DNA of 38,871 bases from Phallusia fumigata (lineage: Eukaryota > Chordata > Ascidiacea > Phlebobranchia > Ascidiidae). Position 1 is the first letter of the stretch. Each line of letters begins with the position of its first letter. A program made the translations under genes and the position numbers. Below the pieces are notes generated by a model. The model searched no databases, was not told where the DNA came from, and was given only the letters and a program-made list of their open reading frames with translations. The stretch spans positions 1 through 38,871 of the forward strand of contig QXVZ01029709.1 in the NCBI GenBank assembly GCA_008931825.1. The letters run 5' to 3'. This document shows, in pieces, positions 1 to 9,921 of the stretch.

Positions 1-2485
1 TTGCATGAGAATGGGAAAAAGTTGTTCAGAGGTCTCTGCATGATCCTTGAACCTGTTAAAACAAAACAGAGTTTAAAAGCATGAAAGTTTCACTAACAGT
101 TAAAACTAGAATATATGTCTGTTTTTTAAATTTTTATCTTCCAATAATTTCACCCGTTTCTATGGGGCTACAGAGGTAATCACAGTGCTCCAACATAAAT
201 TCTGTTGAAACTCATTTTCTTCAGATATTTGAGGGGATAAAAAAAGTTTGACCACTTGAGGGGGCTAGCAAGGTTATTAAGCTAACATTACACCCAGTGA
301 CTCAAAGATACATCTGTTGAAGTATACAGCTCTGAGAAGTACCTCAAAATCACCATTGATAACTTTATGCAATAATGTAACATTTTATGCACAGAAACTG
401 TTTGTCTGTGGTGGGGTAAGCAGAATGTTTCATGAGCAAACAAAAGCTGTTTTTGGGTCAAATGACACCACCCAAGACCATTTCTATCACCTGTGAACTT
501 CATGACTTTCATGACACTGTTGCATAGAAAAAGTTTTCAGTAAAAAAATTTCCTTCCAGAATAAAAAATAATAAATGTTTTTTTATTGAGCTACAGTTTT
601 TTTAATGCAGAATCCTTATAAAAAGGCAATACTTAATAACATACATACTATACATGCCCCACAGGGGTTAAACAGAAACCTTTCGTTGGTAGAAGTGTAA
701 GACTTTGTTTTTGACAATAAAACCAAGCTCAGTACAGTTTTTGTGTAAGTTTTAGGACCACAAACACAATTCTTACCTTTTAGAAATTTCCACAGTATTC
801 CCATTTACAGCATGTAAGCAATGTAATGTAGAAATAATACTGTGAAAAACTCTTTCGCCACATGTGATCTCTTTAAAACTCAGCTTCGATTTATTCCAAA
901 TAAGCAATACCAAGCATGAAATGGTCAGTCGTAAATCAAGATTTTGCGGTAAATTTTCTTTCAGAACAATTTGACAAATTTCTGACACTTTTGTATGAAA
1001 CAATTCACTTTGATTTGACTCAATAATGAATTGAATTAGACACTGTGAAACCAGAATAACTACATCCTTTGGTAGTTGTGAATCAAGAATACAGCTGGAC
1101 AAAATTTCAATGACTTGACTGTCAATGATCGTTTGCAGTGTTTCTGAGGTTTCAATGTAATTCATAAAGGCCGGAACACAAATATTAAGGATAACCTCAT
1201 GACTGAAGGTTGCAAAGCTTTTTTCAAATGCAGAAATGAATGTTGCTGCAGTGTTTACTCCAGTTTTTGATGCTGCAAAACTACCTACATTTAACCATCC
1301 ACCAAGAAATCTCAAGCACACCAGCAAAAAGTCTTCCTGTTTATTGCTGTCACAAAGTGTTGACAAAAATTCACCAACCAATTTGGCAGTATCATTTAAA
1401 GCAGGCTCAATGCATTTAATGTCATCAAATGCAAAAATGCTATTGTCATTTACGGTTTGATCAAAAATTGCAACAGCAGACAAGGTATTTTCTAGAATGT
1501 TAAAGCAAGCCAATAATAAAATCATTACCTCTTTGCTGAAAAGATTTGCAGATATTTCATCTGTATCAGATTTCTCGTATAGTGCCATAGTTACCTCTAT
1601 AGTAGCAAGCCTTGTCAAAAGAACAACTAATTTGTTGCCTTTGTGCTTACTAAAAGTGGTCCACTTTAAGTCATATGCCTGTGTCAAGCTACTACATAAC
1701 ATAATTGCTGGAATTCTTTGTTTTTCGCTGACACGACTTGCTAACACCTCAAACAGTGAGTCAGCAATTATTGAAATCCACTGTTCACAGAAATAAGTTT
1801 CACACAAAGATTCTGGTAGAACATCAAGAAATGAACACAATTGATGGAAAAGTTCAAACTTTCTTTCATTACGAAGTGATTTCACTGTTTCTGATAAACT
1901 CTGTAAAATTTGGAGGACATATGTCTTGTTGTTGTCGAGGACAAAAACTGGATCATTTTTTATCAAAGAAAGTAAAATACCCCACACCATGTTGTTTGCA
2001 TCCTCATCTAAAGATTGAGCATAAAACTGGCATAGAATTTTAACACCATTATGCCTTAAGATAGTTTTGCAACAATTATTTTCTTCTGCAGTGGCTGAAA
2101 GAATGAGAAGGCAATCGTTTACCGTATAATTCTCCTTACTTTCTGATGATTCTCGACCAAATATCGATAAAACTGTGGGTAAAGCCTGAACCATTTCTGG
2201 TGAACCAGCTAGTTCAGAGTCAGATGCAAATGATGACAAAACAGACAACCCAAGACCAACCAACATATTACTGTTAGTGTCATCCTCTTGCTTAGATCCA
2301 ATCAGTCGCAGGGGAAATGAAAATCCAACGGCTTGGAATATCTGTCTCCTCATTTCAATGGAAAGTGAATCCGCCTTTAATAGTTTTGAAACAACCAGAA
2401 GTGCAGCAAACTTTTCACTGTCATTTTTAGCCCGCTTGGTAATTTCCAAAATGGAAACAAAGCTTTCAGTATTATTCTCAGTCAT
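1..2485 (-). CDS. NCDN: Neurochondrin, 5' part (partial at left edge)
   Basis: Neurochondrin is a cytoplasmic, helical-repeat protein of neurons linked to neurite outgrowth and to control of CaMKII and group I mGlu receptors (family knowledge). Recognition rests on the N-terminal block AKNDSEKFAALLVVSKLLKA followed by RRQIFQAVGFSFPLRLI, which matches vertebrate neurochondrin, and on the all-helical, leucine-rich remainder. The first coding exon runs 2485 down to 777 (569 complete codons plus 2 bases) and ends AG|GTAAGA. Reading through the donor gives a stop after two bases. The next acceptor on this strand lies at 53-55 (pyrimidine-rich, ending AACAG), and exon 2 starts at 52 in matching phase (AG+G, then FKDHAETSEQLFPILMQ) and leaves the window. 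The start ATG at 2485 has an in-frame TAA two codons upstream, which supports it. Vertebrate proteins are about 730 aa, so roughly a fifth is missing here. Nucleotides 760-2307 recur at 16947-18494. Confidence 0.93.
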
Positions 2486-4938
2486 TGTTTAGTTTCACAT
2501 CTATAAAACATTGATCATCAGTTAATGTCTTCGAATAATAACAAATTTCACCCTATCCAATTCAATTCCCGCAGTATTTAGCTTGGTACTGTAGTTTTTT
2601 AGTTTCACCAACCGAAATGGGTGATTTTTGTTTTTTCTAAACCCTCTGACCCCCAAAAGCACTAACTGTATATGACAATTGCAGGATTATAAGTTTCACC
2701 TTAGTCCTTAAGTAAATACATTACCTGCAGTATTTGCAAGTTTCACCTAAATATAGATTGGAAGTACCAACTGATGTGCCAGGCTAACCTGCAAAAGTGC
2801 CCAAGTGAACCCACAGCTTTCGATGTAGACTGTCGTCTGACAGTGTGGTTGGTGATCAGTGATCAATAAGCCAGTTACAAGAGATTATTACAAACCTGAA
2901 AAGGTACCAGAGAGTATATTAACATTGAGAGACCTTGTCGTCCATAACTATTGTTGTAGTGCATAAAATTTAACCCCATCTGAAATAAAAGAACATTAAA
3001 AACGAATGCATTCCTACCAAACGAACACCCAACGTCAGATCATTCATAGACTCTAATGTTTTAAGATTTCTATGGTCAGATAAATGTATGTGACCCACGT
3101 GGGTGATTTCCCCAAACCACTGATCCAAGCTGTAGAAATGATTTGTGGACAGGTACTTAATTTGACAGGAATTGGTATTTTTACCAGCATTTAAAAAAAA
3201 TTTACCTCGTTAGAATAACCGTCTTGGTGTAGATATCTAACTGTTTGACTCATTCTTAAAAACAATTGTTGCTGCAATAAATGTTTTTGTTTATTTTTAA
3301 TTGGGTCGAAATGGTCGAACTTCGTATTTTACACTTAATCATTAAATTGGCCCTGAAGTTATTTTTAATGTGATCAAACAATGAATTGTAAGTTAACAAA
3401 TTTTACAATTATGAACCATGTTGTGTTGTCTGGTGAGACATTGATTTTTTTTTACGACTCACACTCTCGCAGCCATTAATTGACGTTTATCCCAAAATCA
3501 AAATAAACAGACCCACCCAGGCACAAAACGTGATGATATTGAAAGACAATGCTGCGTTAGCAGGTGTATTCTATCGACTCCAGCAGAGGAGGTAGAGAGT
3601 ATTGTATTGTCAATGATAATCTTGTTTGTTTTCCGATAGCTGTTTTGAAGAAAAGAGTCCTAAATCTCATAATTTATTGATAAAACACCGATTATGGAAG
3701 CTAATGGCAACATTAATTGATTTTTGCGGGTATTTATGCCACTTTGGTTTCCCCAACATTAAAACTCATGCGTTCGTTTTTCGAGCGGTAGCAAGCAGAT
3801 TATGTTTGGTTGTAAGGCTACAGATGAGTATTGTGGTGAGCGTTGAGTGATTTATTCAATACACCTGGCAGGAGGGTTTTGTTGATTTGTCTGGCATTGT
3901 TCGGTTGTGTCACGCACACATGATTCTTTGCTAAAGAATCTGGGTTATGACATAAATCTCATCAACCTTTATCTGTAAACACATTGATTGGCGCAATCTT
4001 AAGCAGAGAAAGAGATTTTCAGCGGAGCTTTCAAATTGTAACGAGAAAACAACATTTTCATTTAGCAACTAACAGTACTATGAGAAGAGGTTGTTTGAGA
4101 TCACGTCCAAGTAATACATAAAAACATTTGTTGCTCAAAAATAAAACAAGGAAAATAAATCAATATCCTATCAGGAGTCTTTTGTTTAGACAAATTAGGT
4201 GTGAACATTAGATCCTTTGTTTCGTTTGTATATTGTACATAGCCACCAAAAATAATTTGAGAAATAGGCTACACAAGTTACACCATAATTCACAACAAAA
4301 TATGTTTATTGGCATAATCCGAGTGAAGTTGATTTTCACCAGGAGTAATTTATCTCTTCCCAAAACAACACGAATACTTTGCCTATGACTTACGTTTAAA
4401 TAACGAGCTGTGCATTGGCAAATCAACCCCAACAACAACGAACGTCAGATTCCAAACCACCCACATCATAATAACAGTTACAGATGGCGCTGTACTATAT
4501 GCGCACGCGGCTATCACAACGTGATTGTTTGTGTTTTGAAAGGGCAAATGTGAGCATGTGGTGGCCAGCAGACCAACGTCGAAATGCGTAACACCAACAC
4601 AATGAGCTTTTCCCAATATTTGAATTCGGCAGTGCCTAAATAAGCATCGACCGTACGCCTTTTTTATCCCCACCCTGAGCTGTTTTCTGTACGTGCGCAA
4701 TATTGAGTATAAATTCAATTGTCATTCTGCTCCCTGAGTCATAATTAGGTTGGGCTTTTGGTTTAAAGACCATGTCGTTGTAGTTCCTCGTGCTACAAAA
4801 ACGACTGTAAGCCGCGGTACATTGTTTGTACGTAAGATTATTGTAAGTAGGAGGTAGTAAACTGACATTTTGCACTTCTTTTGTTTTTAATTGACAAATT
4901 TTATTAGATATTGATCTGAACCACAGCCGAAACCAAAT
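2486..4938. other. Intergenic region between divergent NCDN and 5-HT1 receptor genes
   Basis: No open frame here shows recognisable protein similarity or fits a splice model. The segment separates two genes transcribed away from each other, so both promoters and NCDN 5' UTR sequence should lie in it. The NCDN-proximal 260 bp carries four copies of AGTTTCAC in the same orientation (2491, 2601, 2692, 2739). No clear TATA box could be assigned. Upstream non-coding exons of the receptor gene could also be present but cannot be seen. Confidence 0.5.
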
Positions 4939-7900
4939 ATGGTGGCTATGGGTGAGTAAAACTGTTTTAGATTTTCAAACATTGTGTTATTAACGTTTTA
5001 ATTTTTATTCTCGGTCATGCAAAATGTTTTAATTGTTAAATGTTTGCAAAAATCTTTTACCAAGTAAATATTTGCTTCGCTGATACAAAACTGACAGAAA
5101 CCAAAGTTAAACTTGTGAAACTACTTTGCAAATTCGCCATAATAGAAGATATAAGTCTGTCTATGACGCGTTTAAAACCTAAAAAAAACTTTAGAAAGTG
5201 TAGTTGCGGCTCTGGTGCTTTCCCTTATTATCGTCGGGTCGATTGGAGGCAATGTGCTCGTGGTTTGTGCAATCCGAAGCGACAGGACCCTGCACTCTCC
5301 TGCCAACTTTCTTATTTGCTCACTAGCAGTCACGGATTTGTTGGTGGCCTGTCTAGTCATGCCTTTCAGTGCTCTGTATCAGGTATGCACAAAACCATTT
5401 TCAATAAATTTGTCTACCATACACAGTTTGAAATTGGTCCAAAGCATACCACAAATTAAGTTGCCTGGTTGCAACGTTGTAACCGTATGAAACATATTGG
5501 CATCATTTTGAAAACAACTTTTTAGCACTTGTTATTGCAATTCTACCACGTAGCATAAGGCTGTTAAATATGATGATCACGAAATGCTGAGTTCACGGGT
5601 GCCTATCTAACCATGTTTTTTTTAGACCATGTGTCACACAAGGTTTTTTGAGTCTTGCTGTCGACAATGGCACCATCTTTGACTTGTACAAAATCGGATT
5701 TTAAATTTCATAACATNGCTCTGTATCAGGTATGCACAAAACCATTTTGCAATAAATTTGTTTACTATACGCAGTTTGAAATTGGTTGCCTGGTTACAAC
5801 GTTGTAACCGTATGAAACATATTGGCACCTTTTTGAAAACAACTTTTCAGCACTTGTTATTGCAATTCTACCACGTAGCATAAGGCTGTTAAATATGATG
5901 ATCACGAAATGCTGAGTTCACGGGTTCCTATCTAACCATGGTTTTTTTAGACCATGTGTCACACACGGTTTATTGAGTCTTACTGTCGACAATGGCACCA
6001 TCTTTGACTTGTATAAAATCGGATTTTAAATTTCATAACATGCGGTTATCAACGGTGTGTGTTTGTATCTAACAGCAATACGGGTTTCACTAGATTTTAG
6101 GCAGTTGGATATTGGGCAACGCCTTCTGTGAGATATGGACGGCTACCGATATTGCTTGTTGCACAGCATCTATTCTGCATCTCTGTGCCATTGCTCTTGA
6201 GCGACACCAATCGATCACAAATGCTGTGCACTATTTTTCTGAGCGGATGAGACGAACGTAAATTATTTTATCCTGAAAAGTGCATTGTGTTTGCATGAGG
6301 GGCGTTGTATCATAAAATATAAAAGTCGTAACTTGTTTTTAAAACATCCAGTTCGTGCAAAATAAACATTAGCGAGTCTTGTCAGTTTCTTATTCAAATA
6401 GAATAAGGACAGATGTCACTGATGACAGGTGGTTTCATTTTTAACTCATAAAAAAGGCAATTTTCAAATAAGTAGGATACAAAATTCCAGTGAATATTGT
6501 TTCAGGGTTGCCCCTAAGATTGCGATTGTTTGGATGTTGGCTTTTTGTATTAGCATTCCCCCGATTCTTGGATGGAAACCATCACGCCACACCCAAGATT
6601 ACGACATCACAAACCAAAATGTCAGCAGCATTAATAAGACCTTAAAGCACACGAAACAATGCAAGGTGTGTCATAAACTTCTTAAATTACCATTCAAAAT
6701 TATAACTTTTTTGTTTTAATTTTCCTTTTCACCTTTTAAAACGCCAATTAAAAAAAAAACGGCAGGTTTTTGATTCTTAATTCAGATGAAGTTTTTTTGA
6801 AACTGCATTTAAAAACTGTATTGTGTATCAATACCGCAGGCATTTTGTTGTTTTAGGAAACTTGGACTGGCTTTTGCTTTTCAGGTGGGTCACTATCCCG
6901 AGTACACGGTTTACGCCACCTTGGGGTCATTTTACATCCCTCTAGCTCTCCTACTGGTGGTGTACACTCGCATCTATATTCTCATCCATCAGCACATCAA
7001 GAGGTCGGAGTCAAGATCGAGAATTATATCCTGCTCTTCGGAGGACCGGAACTCCCTCTCAATCCGCTCGAAGCAGTCTCCTCCAAACAGACTATTTTCT
7101 TGGAGGAGAGGAAATAGGGACCAGCGACTAAGGGAAACGTACAGCTGGAGAATGGGCAACGTTTATCACTATAACATTTCAAAACGAGGTAGCGACCCTA
7201 GAAAGCGGACACCGACCCGAAAGAATTGCGGAACTCAAAAGCTAAGATGGCCCACTTGCGAAAACGAATCCCAGAGCTCGAAGTTTTTGAGTTTGTCTAG
7301 CGAGGATCCGAAGTGTGGAGCTGAGTTTTGCCATTCTCTCAATTATTATTCACAGAGACCCGTTTGGGGAAATCTGAGAGCAAGCACTAAAAGACGTTCG
7401 TTTCAGCGCCGCCAGATGGCGCTAACCGATGACCAAATAAGTGACTTTGAAAGCGAGCGCAGAAGTGCCCCACCCTGCATTCAGTATTCCATCCAAAAAT
7501 GCTCGCTAGATGACGACCACGAGATGTGTAAGAACTTCACGCCAGATAAGTATGGTTCATCAAATTTAAATTATTTGTTCTTGTCATGTACAAATGATGT
7601 TTTGCTTTAGGGCCTTGAAAACCAAGCAAAAGTTTGCTACTAAAAGCCGTTCCGAAAGCGATATAGCCAAACTGGCGAAACAAAGGTTATCCGATGACGT
7701 CATCGCTGTTACGTCACACCGTAGAAGGACGCATACTGCTGGTCATGTGCACTTTGCTGAGCGTCACGACATCAAGCTAAATAGTTCTTCTAGCGAACAT
7801 TTGACTAGCCAGAAAAGTTCCAAGGATGACGTGTTTTGTGCGTCATCAGCCACGTCATCGAGGTCATCTCAAGACACATGTTTCAAAAATGGTTGTTGTT

Positions 7901-8265
7901 TTCCCAAGGATAAGAAAGTGTTTACACGCCAAGTGTCCCAGATATCAAATTCAAGTCCAATGTTGGTACATTCGCTAAGTATGAGGGCAAAAATTAAAGT
8001 TCTGAAAGCTAGGGAAATTCGAGCGATCCGAACTTTGGGAACAATTGTGGGCGCTTTTGTATTTTGCTGGTTGCCATTCTTTGTTGTGACTCTTGCCGCA
8101 CCGTTTTGTACATGTTCAATGCCACCAGCTCTGCTTAGCGTTGTGCTATGGCTTGGCTACTGCAATTCGTTGGTAAATCCCATGCTGTATGCTGCCTTTA
8201 ACAGAGATTTTCATTCCGCTTTTAAAAGATTATTTCAGAAACTTAGACAAAGGTTTCATGCCTAG
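4939..8265 (+). CDS. HTR1: Serotonin 5-HT1-type G-protein-coupled receptor
   Basis: Class A amine GPCR, expected to couple serotonin to Gi/o at the plasma membrane. Hand-built exons: 4939-4951, 5195-5382, 6094-6257, 6506-6665, 6885-7549, 7611-8265; all phases join and give 614 aa. Visible landmarks: TM1 GGNVLVV, TM2 [11 protein letters not shown]3 with the amine-binding Asp in [23 protein letters not shown]2 Cys, TM5 [20 protein letters not shown]6 [11 protein letters not shown]7 [14 protein letters not shown], then a short basic tail. The TM3, TM6 and TM7 blocks match vertebrate 5-HT1A/1B/1D best. Oddities: the DRY motif reads ERH; the third intracellular loop is about 315 residues; only about five residues precede TM1. 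The tiny first exon (M-V-A-M plus one base) is an inference from a good donor (GTGAGT) and matching phase; a missed upstream exon is possible. Intron 2 is inflated by an assembly duplication. A 61-bp intron splits loop 3. Confidence 0.88.
5371..6041. repeat. Tandem near-duplicate across an N at 5717 (probable two alleles joined)
   Basis: 5371-5716 and 5718-6041 are the same sequence with several substitutions and a roughly 22-base length difference. The copies abut exactly at the single N. The repeat begins in the last 12 bases of receptor exon 2 and continues through intron 2, so the second copy repeats only the end of exon 2 and its donor. The pattern fits two haplotype contigs placed end to end, with the true intron shorter by about 347 bp. 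Confidence 0.85.
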
Positions 8266-8353
8266 TCTTACTTAGAATGTTACCTATAAAAACCGTACCA
8301 AATTTACACTTTACTATTTCACCATTATAATATTCAAACTTTTTCAAGCGGAC

Positions 8354-8359
8354 AATAAA
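8354..8359 (+). terminator. Candidate polyadenylation signal of the 5-HT1 receptor gene
   Basis: A canonical AATAAA lies 89 bp after the receptor stop codon and before the next gene's start at 8484. Position and strand fit a 3' UTR end for the receptor transcript. The match is short and unsupported by transcript data. Confidence 0.5.
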
Positions 8360-8483
8360 CAACTTTGTTATGTAATAAATTACATTGTTGCGTCGTCCAA
8401 AACTGTCATGTTGATTTAGCAAGTGTAGTTTGATGGTAGAAATAAGACGAGGCTTAGATTTAACCAAAACTAATGTTGTGATA

Positions 8484-9913
8484 ATGGAATTCGGTTTGGA
8501 AGAAGACTTTCCGTGTCAAGCAGGAGACCAGGAATGTTTTAATTCAACATTCCACCCCTTGTTCGTTGTTGCCACCAGTTTCGGACGATTACTTACCGGT
8601 GATCTCACCTGTGTGTACGATGATGTTTACGTTTCTATCATCTTTTTGGGTCTCTGTGTTTGGACATGGTAAATACTACAGATGATTACGATATAGTGAA
8701 ATAAATTGTGTGTTGAATAAAAATGTTTGTATAGCTTTACCTGGTTACAGTGATTAAAAATTGTGCACTGACCTAGGTTTCAAGGATTGGTGTTTTTATT
8801 TTTTATTAACAGGTTTTTAGCATTTGTTTTGGTTCATCTTTTCAAACACAAGAATGAAGAGACTCCTTGTCCCCCAGTTGTAGCGCCTCCAAGCGGAGAA
8901 GTAAACAATCGTGCTCTTGAGCAACGGCCGCGAGATGACAGTACTGAGCAGGAAGGTTCAGGACCTGTGGAAGATATTAGGCAAGCACAAATTTTAAAAA
9001 ACTGCATTCAAAACAAACATTCCGCCAAGTCAGAGTGCATATAATATAATGTTTTTAAACTGTTTCGTTTTTCCATTCTGTTTCATTCTTTCAACCTCTG
9101 TTGTTTGATTCTAACGAAATTATACTGCACATATTTTAGTCATTTACGGTTTGCGTGACAGAGCGTCCGGTGACGGCTGGGATGCTGACGAATATCCCCA
9201 TTATGAAGATAACAATGATGTACTAGTGATGTTAATGGACGATGAACAAGAAGGGCATTCTGAAGAAGGACCGACACCTGCTGATTCCGAAGAAGAAATT
9301 GAGGTGTTGCATCGAATAATACTGGTAAATTGCCCAGTGGTTGCAATTGCAAGTGTTTGTTTTTAATTAAGTACGATGGTTTGTTGGTTACTGCGATATA
9401 CGCACATTTGGACGCAGTTTGGTCGGTTTATACTGGGTGTGGGAGTGATTTCGCCTTTGTTGTGCTTATTCAAACTGCAATTACCAATCAAAATATTAGG
9501 ATGTAAACCAATGCAAAACATCCAAGCAATACAAGCAGGGCTACCACAAGTTAGGCAAATTACAATATAGTAGTCAAAAATACCAAGTATGGGTTGCTAA
9601 AGTGAAACTGACGGGTAGTGTTCACGTTTTTTCAGGCGTCCACCGACGAGGAAGCGGTATCTTATGCCATTCAGGGTACACGCGATTATGAAAGGGAAAT
9701 CTCACCTAGTAATAACATTGAGGAAGAGGTACGTACTATTATTTTCATTATTTAGTAAATAGAAGATTTAGCTCTATATTGTGCGGTTTGGTTGCTTGTT
9801 GTGTTTGTTTGGTGAGGGGGGAGGGTGACACGGGGTGTGTCCCAACATTTACACGTATTATCATTTGTACACAGGAAAATGAAACCGATGAAACGACGAA
9901 CCAACCGGAATAA
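8484..9913 (+). CDS. Unrecognised single-pass membrane protein with acidic cytoplasmic tail
   Basis: I do not recognise this family. Proposed exons: 8484-8668, 8813-8980, 9162-9324, 9636-9728, 9875-9913, giving 215 aa. The N-terminal part (about 50 residues) has three Cys and one N-glycosylation site (NST) and is probably extracellular. One hydrophobic segment follows (VSIIFLGLCVWTWFLAFVLV), split by intron 1 within a Trp codon, then a basic stop-transfer stretch (FKHK). The rest is rich in Asp, Glu, Pro and Ser (for example DDEQEGHSEEG, ADSEEEIEV). Intron 2 is uncertain: either a GC donor at 8981 with acceptor before 9162, or a weak GT donor at 8956 with acceptor before 9140 (214 aa); both keep frame. 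An in-frame ATG at 8433 could extend the N-terminus by 17 residues. Size and topology recall KCNE-type channel subunits, but I see no convincing motif. It lies 218 bp downstream of the receptor, same strand. Confidence 0.65.
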
Positions 9914-9915
9914 AA

Positions 9916-9921
9916 AATAAA
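9916..9921 (+). terminator. Candidate polyadenylation signal of the membrane-protein gene
   Basis: AATAAA starts three bases after the TAA stop at 9911-9913. This closeness supports the assignment of the short last exon as the true 3' end of the gene, with a very short 3' UTR. Confidence 0.55.

Noticed and set aside
616..804. A short minus-strand frame downstream of neurochondrin exon 1
   Set aside because: It reads through the exon donor in another frame into the intron; the acceptor near 53 gives a phase-correct join instead.
5040..5459. A 139-codon open frame overlapping receptor exon 2
   Set aside because: It is an out-of-frame shadow of the TM1-TM2 exon, whose own frame gives clear GPCR motifs.
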